Shown here in pieces: positions 1 to 6,892 of a stretch of 64,000 nt of DNA. Both the position numbers and the translations under genes were made by a program. Source of the stretch: DATBHM01 sp963772375. GTDB taxonomy: Bacteria; Actinomycetota; UBA4738; JACQTL01. Position 1 is the stretch's first letter; each line of letters begins with the position of its first letter. The stretch lies in NCBI GenBank assembly GCA_963772375.1, contig CAVYXG010000001.1:558001-622000 (forward strand), given 5' to 3'. Under the pieces are notes generated by a model. It saw nothing but the letters and a program-made list of their open reading frames with translations, was not told the origin of the DNA and made no database searches.

Positions 1-233
1 CCCGGCGTGGTGATGTCGCGGCTGGCGAAGTGGATCTGGAACGCCGACACGCCGGCGAGGGTCCCGGCCGGAGCGCGGATCTCCGCCGGGAAGTCCGGCA
101 GCGTCGCAAGGTCGTTGCCCAACACGGCGGTGGCGCTGGTGAACCGGTCGCCGGTCAACTGCATGCCGTCGCCGGAGTCGCCGGCGAACCGAACGACGAC
201 GCGCTCCCGCTCTTCGACGGTCTTCGGAGTCAT
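1..233 (-). CDS. korA: 2-oxoacid:ferredoxin oxidoreductase alpha subunit, 5' part only
   Basis: The minus strand reads ATG at 233 and stays open to the window edge, giving 77 residues. They contain VVVRFAGDSGDGMQLTGDRF, then GNDLATLPDFPAEIRAPAGT and a phrase ending in DITTP. This is the highly conserved N-terminus of KorA-type alpha subunits, with the gamma-like domain fused in front. The family joins with KorB to oxidise 2-oxoglutarate or a related 2-oxoacid with CoA and reduce ferredoxin in the cytoplasm. No convincing Shine-Dalgarno sequence precedes the ATG. The gene diverges from the aldo/keto reductase, and korB would be expected beyond the left edge. The family call is secure; the substrate is inferred. 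Confidence 0.9.
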   Translation of the reverse strand, partial: MTPKTVEERERVVVRFAGDSGDGMQLTGDRFTSATAVLGNDLATLPDFPAEIRAPAGTLAGVSAFQIHFASRDITTP

Positions 234-338
234 CCGCGGTTGGGCCGCTGTAGGGCGCGGGCCCGTCCTCCACCACCGATGGTAGCGCGTCCCATGGGCA
301 TCCCGCGGGTCGCCGCCGCCGGCACGGCTTCGCTCCCG

Positions 339-344
339 TACGAT
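339..344 (+). promoter_or_regulatory. Candidate -10 box TACGAT before the aldo/keto reductase
   Basis: TACGAT lies 33 bases before the ATG of the aldo/keto reductase, in the divergent intergenic region. No good -35 is visible at 16-18 bases. The same hexamer precedes lpd at 38602. Confidence 0.4.
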
Positions 345-377
345 CGCGGACGTCGCCGCCCATCGGAGGAGTCCTGC

Positions 378-1346
378 ATGCAGACGAGGAAGCTGGGGTC
401 GAACGGTCCGGAGATCACCGTCGTCGGGTTCGGGACGTGGGAGGCGGGCGGGGAGGCCTGGGGGAAGAACGAGTCGGACGAGGCCGTGATCGGCGCGATC
501 CGCGCGGGGCTCGACGCCGGGATCGGATGGATCGACACCGCCGAGGTCTACGGCGACGGCGTGTCAGAGCGGCTGGCCGGGCGGGCCATCGAGGGCCGTC
601 GTGACGGAGTCGTGGTCGCGACCAAGGTCGCGCCCGGGCCCGAGGGAACCGGGTTCCGGCCCGAGCAGGTGCGGACCGCCGCCCGGCAGAGCCTGGACCG
701 CCTCGGCATCGACCGAATCGACGTCTACCAGCTGCACTGGCCGGATTCGACCGGCGTTCCCGTCGAGGAGACGTGGGGCGCGATGGCGGCGCTCGTCGAC
801 GAGGGCCTGGTCGGCGCGATCGGCGTCTCGAACTTCGACCGCGAGCTGATCGAGCGGTGCGAGGCGGTCCGGCACGTCGATTCGCTCCAGCAGAACTTCT
901 CGATGCTGGTCCTCGACGACCGCGAGCTCATCGCGTGGTGCGGGGAGCAGGGAACCGGCGTGCTCGCGTACGGGCCGCTCGCGTTCGGGCTGCTCACGGG
1001 CGCGATCACCAAGGACACCGTGTACGCGGAGGGCGACTGGCGGAGCCGCACCGACGATCCCGACACGAAGCATCTGTTCGGCTCCGGGGCCATCGACCGG
1101 AGCCTGGCCGTCGCGGACGGCGTCGGGTCCGTGGCCGAACGCCTCGGCGTGACCGCCGCGGAGGTGGCGCTGGCGTGGACCGTCGCCCAGCCCGGCGTCA
1201 CGTCGGCCATCGCCGGGTCGCGCAACGCCCGGCACGTACGGGAGAACGCCCGCGCGGGCGACCTCGATCTGGACGTCGCGACGCTGCGGGAGCTCGACGC
1301 CCTGCTCCCCCTGGGCCCGCAAGCGCCATCGGAACACCACGACTGA
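378..1346 (+). CDS. Aldo/keto reductase
   Basis: 322-residue NAD(P)H-dependent aldo/keto reductase fold, a cytosolic TIM barrel that reduces aldehydes or ketones. The catalytic tetrad is present: D53 and Y58 in DTAEVYG, K83 in VATKVAP and H120 in YQLHWPD. The later GVSNFD and the SAIAGSRN cofactor-phosphate region are also typical. The ATG at 378 follows a GGAGGA ribosome site eight bases upstream. The reading frame is open far upstream, but that part has no family similarity. The gene stands alone, divergent from korA. The substrate cannot be told from sequence; the C-terminus is like the YajO/general stress protein 69 type. Confidence 0.9.
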   Translation: MQTRKLGSNGPEITVVGFGTWEAGGEAWGKNESDEAVIGAIRAGLDAGIGWIDTAEVYGDGVSERLAGRAIEGRRDGVVVATKVAPGPEGTGFRPEQVRTAARQSLDRLGIDRIDVYQLHWPDSTGVPVEETWGAMAALVDEGLVGAIGVSNFDRELIERCEAVRHVDSLQQNFSMLVLDDRELIAWCGEQGTGVLAYGPLAFGLLTGAITKDTVYAEGDWRSRTDDPDTKHLFGSGAIDRSLAVADGVGSVAERLGVTAAEVALAWTVAQPGVTSAIAGSRNARHVRENARAGDLDLDVATLRELDALLPLGPQAPSEHHD

Positions 1347-1386
1347 TCGGCCGACCACGACCCGGAACCGCCGTACCATCGGCGGA

Positions 1387-1815
1387 GTGCAGGTTCCCCA
1401 GTCCCGGCGACGCTCCCGCCGCGGTTCGGCGGTGGTCGAGGCGTGCTTCTGGATCGTGGCGGTCGGTTCGCTCGTCGCCACGATCGTCTACTCGCTCGGC
1501 CCGGCGCCGTCCGTCCTGCACCAGTTCCCCCTCGCGGACAAGGTGTTCCACGCGTCCGCCTACGGCGCGATCACGCTGACCTGGCTGCTGGCGGCCGTGT
1601 GGCGGCCGGGCCGGGGTGGCGGCGTGGCGGCCGGCGACGCCCCGGCCGTGATGATCTGCGCGATCCTGCTGGGCGCCGGCGTGGAGTTGGCGCAGCACTT
1701 CGTCCACCGGGACTCGCAGCTGTTCGATGCGGTCGCCGACGTCGTCGGCGCGCTGGCCGGGTTCGCCGTGTGGGGCCTCATCCGGGCGATCGACCGGACG
1801 ACACCGCGCGACTGA
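1387..1815 (+). CDS. VanZ-like membrane protein
   Basis: 142-residue small membrane protein starting with GTG. It has four hydrophobic stretches (about residues 17-36, 53-71, 82-99 and 112-131). The signature features of VanZ-like proteins are present: ADKVFHASAYG near the second segment and GVELAQHF followed by FDAVADVVGALAG before the last. VanZ relatives are integral inner-membrane proteins; one confers low-level teicoplanin resistance, most have no known function. It follows the aldo/keto reductase after 40 bases and may be co-transcribed. It converges with the minus-strand metE cluster. Confidence 0.75.
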   Translation: MQVPQSRRRSRRGSAVVEACFWIVAVGSLVATIVYSLGPAPSVLHQFPLADKVFHASAYGAITLTWLLAAVWRPGRGGGVAAGDAPAVMICAILLGAGVELAQHFVHRDSQLFDAVADVVGALAGFAVWGLIRAIDRTTPRD

Positions 1816-1818
1816 CGT

Positions 1819-1995
1819 TCAGTCCGCTTCGTCCGCGGACGCCTGCGCCTCACCGGACCACCGTTCGACGTGCGGCCGGTACCAGTGGCGGGTGTTCCGG
1901 CGGCACACCCACGAGTCGTAGCCGAACGGCAGGAACCACATCTCGCCGCCGCAGGGGCAGGACGGCGGCTCCGGCGAAGTGTCCTGGGTCGTCAT
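1819..1995 (-). CDS. Small Cys-containing protein coupled to the split metE genes
   Basis: 58-residue ORF. Its ATG (1995-1993) overlaps the TGA of the upstream metE gene (1994-1992) in an ATGA junction, so translational coupling is likely. The start MTTQDTSPEPP is followed by CPCGGEMWF and, 11 residues on, a third Cys in DSWVCRRNTRHWYRP, with two more His/aromatic residues nearby. It may be a short zinc-binding knuckle, but only three Cys are visible. I do not recognise a family. Codon usage is like that of its neighbours. Its position as the third gene of the metE cluster suggests a role with the methionine synthase; this is inference. Confidence 0.65.
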   Translation of the reverse strand: MTTQDTSPEPPSCPCGGEMWFLPFGYDSWVCRRNTRHWYRPHVERWSGEAQASADEAD

Positions 1996-2969
1996 GCCAG
2001 TCCGACCTCCTCACGCACCCGGCGGGTTCCCTCGACGACCACGCGGAGCTTCTCCTTCGCCTCGTCCACCGTCCGCGTCTTCAGGCCGCAGTCCGGGTCG
2101 ACGAAGGTGCGGCCTGCGGGGATCACCTCGAGCGAGCGCCGGATGCCGTCGGCCACCTGCTCGGACGACTCGATGCGATGGGAGTGCGAGTCCACGACGC
2201 CCAGCCCGATCGACTTCGTGAACGGGTGTTCCCGGAACTCATCCAGCAGGTCGAAGTCGGAGTTGGTCGTCTCGAGGTCGATCTGGTCGACCGGCAGCTC
2301 GAGCATCTTCGGGTACGCGTGATGGAAGTCGCCGTAGCAGATGTGCGTGATCGTGTGGACGCCATCGAGCCCGCCGGTCACGACGCCGAGCGCCTTGATC
2401 GCCAGCTCCAGCTCGTCCATGCGCGTCGAGACGGCCGGTTCGTCGATCTGGATGAACCGCGCCCCGGCTGCGGCGAGGTCCTCGGCCTCCTGCCGAATGA
2501 TCTCGGCGAGGGCCATGACGAGGTCCTCGCGCGAGTCGTGGTGCTCGTCGAACGACCAGTCGCAGATCGTGTACGGCCCTGTGAGCATGCCCTTGACCGG
2601 CCGTTCGGTGAGCGATTGTGCGAACTGCCACCAGTCGAGCGTGATGGGGTGGGTCCGCCGCAGCTCGCCGGTCACGATGGGCTTTCGGTAGTACCGGTTG
2701 CCGTACGAACGAACCAGCCCGCCCTGCGTGAACCCCTCGAGCTCCTCCGCGAAGAAGGCCACCATGTCGCCGCGGTACTGCTCGCCGTCGACGATCACGT
2801 CCATCCCGATCTCGTCCTGGAACCGCACCCAGTCCTCGGTGGCCCTCCGTTCCAGCCGCCGCAGCTCGTCGCGCGTGATCCGCCCCCTCGCCCGGTCGGC
2901 CCGCGCCGCAAGGATCTCCGGCCGCTTGGGCAGCGAGCCCACTTGCGTCGTCCACAGGCCCTCGGTCAT
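1992..2969 (-). CDS. metE: Cobalamin-independent methionine synthase, catalytic (C-terminal-type) polypeptide
   Basis: 325 residues matching only the C-terminal (beta-alpha)8 barrel of MetE, which transfers a methyl group from methyl-tetrahydrofolate to homocysteine. All four zinc ligands are visible: His and Cys in HICYGDF, Glu in DLETTNSD and Cys in DPDCGLKTR. TTQVGSLPKRPEI opens the barrel. The ATG at 2969 was chosen because it overlaps the TGA of the preceding gene (ATGA) and the reading frame before it lacks similarity. Normal MetE is about 750 residues; here the N-terminal half is the separate upstream gene. Expression should follow the SAM riboswitch at 4076-4170. Such core-MetE enzymes may use a corrinoid or other methyl donor in some organisms, so the donor is not certain. 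Confidence 0.85.
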   Translation of the reverse strand: MTEGLWTTQVGSLPKRPEILAARADRARGRITRDELRRLERRATEDWVRFQDEIGMDVIVDGEQYRGDMVAFFAEELEGFTQGGLVRSYGNRYYRKPIVTGELRRTHPITLDWWQFAQSLTERPVKGMLTGPYTICDWSFDEHHDSREDLVMALAEIIRQEAEDLAAAGARFIQIDEPAVSTRMDELELAIKALGVVTGGLDGVHTITHICYGDFHHAYPKMLELPVDQIDLETTNSDFDLLDEFREHPFTKSIGLGVVDSHSHRIESSEQVADGIRRSLEVIPAGRTFVDPDCGLKTRTVDEAKEKLRVVVEGTRRVREEVGLA

Positions 2970-3946
2970 GCTACACGCTCCTTCACCTCGGCCAGCCGCC
3001 GGAGCTTCCGCTGCGCGGCCTCCCGCGGCAGGAACTCCAGCCCGCACGACGGCGCGATCCAGATCCGTTCCAGCGAGACGAGCTCGGCCAGGTCGTTCAC
3101 CTTTCCGGACAGCTCCTCGGCGGATTCCAGTCGCGTCGCGCGCCCGTCCGCGATGCCGGCCTGCAGCACCTTGTCCTCGGGCAGCTCGGGCACCAGCTCG
3201 CCGTTCTGCGGCCCGGCCACGAAGTCCAGACCGAACCCGTCGAACGGCAGGTCGAACAGCGCCGAACCGTGCGCCGCCACGTCGCCGAAGTACGTGGCCA
3301 GGATGGTCGTGGCCTCGACCCCGTCGACCAGCTCCGTCGCGACGGCGGCGAACGCGTCGAGATCGCCGGGTGGCTGTCCGGGGATGCGGGCCAGGGCAGG
3401 TTCGTCGAACTGGATGACGGTAGCGCCCGCGGCGGCCAGGTCGCGCGCCTCGTCGCGGAGGGTCGGCGTCAGGTCACGCAGCAGCGCCGTCAGGTCCCGG
3501 TAGTGCTCGTCCGCCGACAGGGTGGCCAGCGTGTAGGGACCACACAGCATAGCCTTCACAGGCCTGGATGAGCGCTCCGCCGCGAAGGCGAACTCGTCCA
3601 CGAGGATCGGGGCCGTCCGCCGGATCGGGCCCTTCACGACCGGCTGGCGGAAGTACGTGTTGTTGTCGAAGAACCGGACCAGCCCGCCGATCGCGAACCC
3701 GTCCAGCCCTTCGGCGATCCGCGTCATCGGGTCGTCCCACCGGATCTGCCCGTCGGTCAAAGGGTCGACTCCGACGTCGGCCTGTTCGGCCAGGACCTCC
3801 ACGGTGAGATCGTCCTCGGCCGCCCGGACGTCGTCGATCGTCGCCTCCCCGCGGTCGAGCGCCTGCAGCGTCTTCCGCAGGCGGAACTCGCCTCCCTCCA
3901 CCGGCGGCCGGGGATACGACCCGATCGCCGTCACCTGGAACGCCAC
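2966..3946 (-). CDS. MetE N-terminal-type paralogue without zinc ligands
   Basis: 326 residues from a GTG with a GGAGG site five bases upstream. It is a MetE-family barrel opening VTAIGSYPRPP, but the zinc positions are changed: the HxC motif is replaced by LATYFGD, the Glu by Asp in GLDFVAG; only APSCGLEFLP keeps a Cys. TYFGD, LDFV and the SC near the end resemble the non-catalytic N-terminal half of full-length MetE. It is translated just before the catalytic gene and overlaps it by four bases. I infer that the two chains form one split MetE, this one supplying the folate-side half. A second independent methyltransferase with altered metal site is the alternative. Confidence 0.8.
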   Translation of the reverse strand: MAFQVTAIGSYPRPPVEGGEFRLRKTLQALDRGEATIDDVRAAEDDLTVEVLAEQADVGVDPLTDGQIRWDDPMTRIAEGLDGFAIGGLVRFFDNNTYFRQPVVKGPIRRTAPILVDEFAFAAERSSRPVKAMLCGPYTLATLSADEHYRDLTALLRDLTPTLRDEARDLAAAGATVIQFDEPALARIPGQPPGDLDAFAAVATELVDGVEATTILATYFGDVAAHGSALFDLPFDGFGLDFVAGPQNGELVPELPEDKVLQAGIADGRATRLESAEELSGKVNDLAELVSLERIWIAPSCGLEFLPREAAQRKLRRLAEVKERVA

Positions 3947-3983
3947 ATCGCCCTCCTCTGCATCGAGCCCGAGAACGGAGAAA

Positions 3984-4015
3984 GCCCCGTCCTCCGCCTG
4001 TCGGGAGAACGGGGC
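3984..4015 (-). terminator. Intrinsic terminator of the SAM riboswitch
   Basis: On the minus strand, arms of 12 bases (4015-4004 and 3995-3984) pair with one G-U, enclose an eight-base loop, and are followed by TTTCTC. It lies between the riboswitch aptamer and the ribosome site of the first metE gene, so it is the likely expression platform that stops transcription when SAM is bound. Confidence 0.7.
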
Positions 4016-4075
4016 CGATGTGGCTTGGCCGCCGCCGGACACTTCGTTGCGCCCGGCGGCCGCTCGCGCGACCTC

Positions 4076-4170
4076 CGGGAGCCACATCTCCCTCGCGAAG
4101 AGGGAAGGCACCTTGGGTGTCCGTCCCAGGTTGCCGGCCCCGGCCCAACTCACCGTCCGAGGCGCTCCCG
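4076..4170 (-). promoter_or_regulatory. SAM riboswitch aptamer (SAM-I/SAM-IV clan)
   Basis: The minus strand has the SAM-clan core: GGCAACC, then a TGGG/CCCA hairpin, then AAGGTGCC (4138-4107). A TCCCTC/GAGGGA hairpin follows. The closing P1 helix pairs CGGGAG (4170-4165) with CTCCCG (4081-4076). Downstream, GATGTGGCT can pair with AGCCACATC across a very stable GC hairpin, then comes the terminator at 3984-4015. It controls the split metE operon. The exact SAM subclass cannot be fixed by eye; a SAM-IV-like type is common in high-GC actinobacteria. Confidence 0.75.
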
Positions 4171-4260
4171 ATGCGTGAGGACGAGGCTAACAGCGACTCC
4201 GGCAACGGTCAACGAGAGGGTGGGGCTCCGCCGGCGTGCCTCAGCGGGGCCCAGCATCGC

Positions 4261-4288
4261 GGGCTGTACCCGGGACGCCTGCGTCCGG
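4261..4288 (+). repeat. Palindrome-bearing direct repeat, copy 1
   Basis: 28-base element with the palindrome GGACGC-2-GCGTCC (4273-4286), preceded by GGGCTGTACCCG. It matches copy 2 at 4692-4719 at 24 of 28 positions, and the two centre bases differ while both palindromes stay intact. The surrounding 4171-4436 has no convincing gene. Confidence 0.6.
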
Positions 4289-4436
4289 CAGGTCGCACAA
4301 CGGTGTGGTCGGTCGCGAGTTTGCCTCCGGCGCCGACTTGGCCGCTCAATATTCGGCTGTTGGCCGCCCGGCCGCCCGCGCAGATCGGTGCGAGGATCGT
4401 TCGGTGAGCGACAAATGGTGGAGGTGGAGGGGAAGG

Positions 4437-4609
4437 ATGGGCAACCCCGCCGTCGGAGTGATTTACGCGCTCGTCATGGTGGCCGTCATCGTGGGCATGG
4501 ACCTCTTGTTCTTCAGACACCGGTCGTGGTTCGGGAGCGACTTGCGGCCAACGTCGGCACCGTCCTTCTATTTGGCGCCTTCTATTTCAGGTTTCTCGCT
4601 AGTTCGTGA
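4437..4609 (+). pseudogene. Small two-helix membrane protein, frameshifted
   Basis: The ATG at 4437 follows GGAGG by six bases and encodes MGNPAVGVIYALVMVAVIVG with a first transmembrane helix, then FFRHRSWF. The frame then runs into low-quality sequence, while the next frame continues naturally with RERLAANVGTVLLFGAFYFR and stops at 4609. Joining the two frames near 4533-4538 gives a sensible 57-residue protein with two membrane helices. One base appears to be missing (TTCGGGAG where TTCCGGGAG would keep the frame). A short protein of this layout is familiar from actinobacteria, function unknown. It is either a pseudogene or a sequencing error. A GTG at 4404 is an alternative start. Confidence 0.55.
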
Positions 4610-4691
4610 GGGCCGTCGCGCCACCGGCCGAGCGCCAGATGTGCCGATACGGCCTGGGGCTCAGCCGTGACCTCCACGCCGGCCACAGATG

Positions 4692-4719
4692 GGGCTGAAC
4701 CCGGGACGCGAGCGTCCGC
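4692..4719 (+). repeat. Palindrome-bearing direct repeat, copy 2
   Basis: Second copy of the 28-base element, with palindrome GGACGC-2-GCGTCC at 4704-4717 preceded by GGGCTGAACCCG. Together the copies flank the frameshifted small membrane gene. The rest of 4610-4826 holds no gene that I can support. Confidence 0.6.
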
Positions 4720-4826
4720 ACCGTCCGCGGGGCGTGGAGTCAACGGGTGGAGCGGGCCGGGGCGTCGGACGACAGCACGCTCGCCTGCGCGAGAGTTACG
4801 TCACCAGACCGAGGCAGACGCGCGGG

Positions 4827-5147
4827 CTAGTGGAAGGAGTTGCCGCAGGCGCAGGTTCCGGTCGCCACCGGGTTGTCGATGGTGAACCCGGACGCCTCGA
4901 GCGTGTCCACGAAGTCGATCGTTGCCTCGGAGATGTACGGCACGCTCATGCGGTCGATGACCAGGCGGACGCCGTGCTGCTCCTCGGCGACGTCGGTGTC
5001 GCGGCTGGCGTCGTCGAGGTACATCGCGTAGCGGAGACCGCTGCAGCCGCCGGGCTGGACCTCGACCCGGAGCGCGATGTCCGAACGGCCCTCCTCGTCG
5101 AGGAGTTCCTTCACCTTCGTGGCGGCGGACTGCGTCAGCTGGATCAT
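4827..5147 (-). CDS. erpA: HesB/IscA-family iron-sulfur cluster insertion protein
   Basis: 106-residue A-type carrier that delivers Fe-S clusters to apoproteins in the cytosol. The three conserved cysteines are present: C35 in GGCSGLRY and C99 and C101 in GTCACGNSFH. The length is normal for the family. ATG at 5147 starts the usual MIQLTQSAATKV; the longer frame upstream has no similarity. It stands alone, about 12 kb from the SUF genes. The erpA symbol is by similarity; IscA and SufA cannot be told apart by sequence alone. Confidence 0.85.
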   Translation of the reverse strand: MIQLTQSAATKVKELLDEEGRSDIALRVEVQPGGCSGLRYAMYLDDASRDTDVAEEQHGVRLVIDRMSVPYISEATIDFVDTLEASGFTIDNPVATGTCACGNSFH

Positions 5148-5228
5148 CGTGCCTGCTCTCCGATGCTCGGCGAACTGGATGGTTGCACCCGAAAGTATAC
5201 CCACGGGTGCGCACGAGACCCGCAGGCC

Positions 5229-5699
5229 TCAGGCTTCGGCGAAATCGGCGACCTCGCCGCCCGACGCACGCACCAGTGAGTCGGGCGTGAGCGGGAACAC
5301 AGCGTCGGGGGTTCCGGCGGCCGCCCACACCTCGTCGTGGACCAGGAGATCGCGGTCGATGACGACGCGCAGCCGCGACGGATGGCCGAACGGTGGCGTT
5401 CCCCCGATCCCGAACCCCGTCGCCCCGCGGGCCTCCTCGGCGTCCGCCCGCCGGACCTCCTCGGCGCCCAGCACGGCCGCGAGCCGCGCGGTGTCGGCGC
5501 GGTTCGACCCGGCCGTCAGCGCCAGGAACGCCTGCCCGTCCGCCACGAACACCAGCGACTTCACGATCTGGGCCACATCGCACCCGATGGCCCGGGCGGC
5601 GTCCTGGGCGGTCTTCGTCCCCTGGGGGAACCGTCGGGGTTCGACCGTCACGCCGAGGTCGGCACCGGCCGCCACCACGCGGTCGATCGACCGGCTCAC
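5229..5699 (-). CDS. YbaK/ProX-type aminoacyl-tRNA deacylase
   Basis: 156 residues with the YbaK/EbsC fold, which hydrolyses mischarged aminoacyl-tRNA (Cys- or Ala-tRNA-Pro) in trans. The family's conserved features are visible: IVKSLVFVADGQAFLALTAG with the invariant Lys, and GFGIGGTPPFGH, the GxxPP segment with its His. The GTG at 5699 overlaps the TGA of the upstream glycerate kinase gene in a GTGA junction, so the pair is probably one operon. The functional link between them is unclear. Confidence 0.85.
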   Translation of the reverse strand: MSRSIDRVVAAGADLGVTVEPRRFPQGTKTAQDAARAIGCDVAQIVKSLVFVADGQAFLALTAGSNRADTARLAAVLGAEEVRRADAEEARGATGFGIGGTPPFGHPSRLRVVIDRDLLVHDEVWAAAGTPDAVFPLTPDSLVRASGGEVADFAEA

Positions 5700-6811
5700 C
5701 GCCAGTCCCTCCTCGCCGCCAGGGCGGCGGCCGCCTCCTCGACCACGCCCGCCGGGTCGTCGAACGCGCGCGCCTTCCCCCCGACGTCGACCAGCGTCAC
5801 CACCGGAACCTCGCCCGCCTCCATCTCCGACCGGCCGGCCACGACGGCGGCGGGCACCCCGTGCCGTTCGGCCGCCTCGAGCACCGCGCCGACCGTCTTG
5901 CCCCGGAACGACTGGTGGTCGAACTTCCCCTCGCCGGTGACGACCGCACCGGCGCCGGCGAGCCGGGCGTCGAATCGGGTGGCCTCCATCACGACGTCGA
6001 TCCCGGGCCGGACCGCCGCCTCCAGGAACGCCATCATGCCGAACCCTACCCCGCCCGCCGCGCCCGCCCCCGGCCGGTCGGCCGCGTCGACGCCCAGGTC
6101 CCGCCGCACCACCTCGGCCAGATGCGCGAGGGCCGCGTCCAGCACGGGGACGTCCCTTGCGCGCAGCCCCTTCTGCGGCCCGTACACGGCGGACGCCCCG
6201 GCCGGCCCCGTGAGCGGGTTGTCGACGTCGATCGCCACGACGAAGGCCACCCCGTCCAGCTCCGGGGCGCGCGGGGAGGCGTCGATGCGATCCAGCGATG
6301 CGAGCGACGCGCCCCCCGGCGGCAGGTCGGCTCCGGAGGCGTCGAGCAGCCGGAACCCCAGCGCCTGCGCCATCCCCGCGCCGCCGTCGTTCGTCCCGCT
6401 GCCGCCGATGCACACGATCACCGAACGGGCCCCCGCGCGGCAGGAAGCGAGGATCAGCTCGCCGGTCCCCCGCGTCGTCGTGACGCGGGGGTCACGCCTT
6501 TCGTCCGGGATCAGCGCCAGCCCCGACGCCAGCGCCATCTCGACCACGCCCGTCGGCCCACCCTGGCCCGGGACCAGCCCGAACGCAGCCTCGACCGTCG
6601 CGCCCAGGGGGCCAGTCACCGTCGCGACACGCCGTTCCCCGCCCAACGCTGCGACGAGCGCGTCGAGGGTTCCCTCGCCGCCGTCCGCCATGGGCACCTC
6701 GTCGGCTTCGTCCCCCGGGCGGACGCGGCGCCATCCCCGGGCCAGGGCCCGGGCCGCCTCCTCCGCGGTGAGCGTCCCGCGGAACTTGTCCGGAGCGAAC
6801 AGGACCCGCAC
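5696..6811 (-). CDS. Glycerate kinase
   Basis: 371 residues of the GarK/GlxK glycerate kinase family, which phosphorylates D-glycerate with ATP (2-phosphoglycerate in class II enzymes). Typical motifs are VLFAPDKFRGTLTAEEAA at the start, ADGGEGTLDAL, GGSGTNDGGAGMA around residue 135 and VTGEGKFDHQS near residue 290. The GTG at 6811 gives the standard N-terminus; the frame is open upstream but unrelated. It could serve glyoxylate or serine metabolism. It overlaps ybaK and is divergent from the DinB-like gene. Confidence 0.9.
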   Translation of the reverse strand: MRVLFAPDKFRGTLTAEEAARALARGWRRVRPGDEADEVPMADGGEGTLDALVAALGGERRVATVTGPLGATVEAAFGLVPGQGGPTGVVEMALASGLALIPDERRDPRVTTTRGTGELILASCRAGARSVIVCIGGSGTNDGGAGMAQALGFRLLDASGADLPPGGASLASLDRIDASPRAPELDGVAFVVAIDVDNPLTGPAGASAVYGPQKGLRARDVPVLDAALAHLAEVVRRDLGVDAADRPGAGAAGGVGFGMMAFLEAAVRPGIDVVMEATRFDARLAGAGAVVTGEGKFDHQSFRGKTVGAVLEAAERHGVPAAVVAGRSEMEAGEVPVVTLVDVGGKARAFDDPAGVVEEAAAALAARRDWR

Positions 6812-6822
6812 GAAGCGGAGGG

Positions 6823-6828
6823 TACAAT
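6823..6828 (+). promoter_or_regulatory. Candidate -10 box TACAAT of the DinB-like gene
   Basis: TACAAT is a near-consensus -10 in a very GC-rich spacer, 64 bases upstream of the ATG at 6893. A matching -35 is not clear, so the call is tentative. Confidence 0.45.
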
Positions 6829-6892
6829 CCGCCGGACCGCGGGACCGACCCGTGGATCGGCCCGCAGTTCGTTCGTCGGAGCACCCGTTGCG

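Noticed and set aside
3947..4153. A longer start for the first metE gene at 4153
   Set aside because: This stretch is the SAM riboswitch and terminator, and GTG 3946 has a good ribosome site.
4236..4436. A 144-residue ORF start at 4236 for the small membrane protein
   Set aside because: The first part has no protein character and contains a palindromic repeat; the ribosome site points to 4437.
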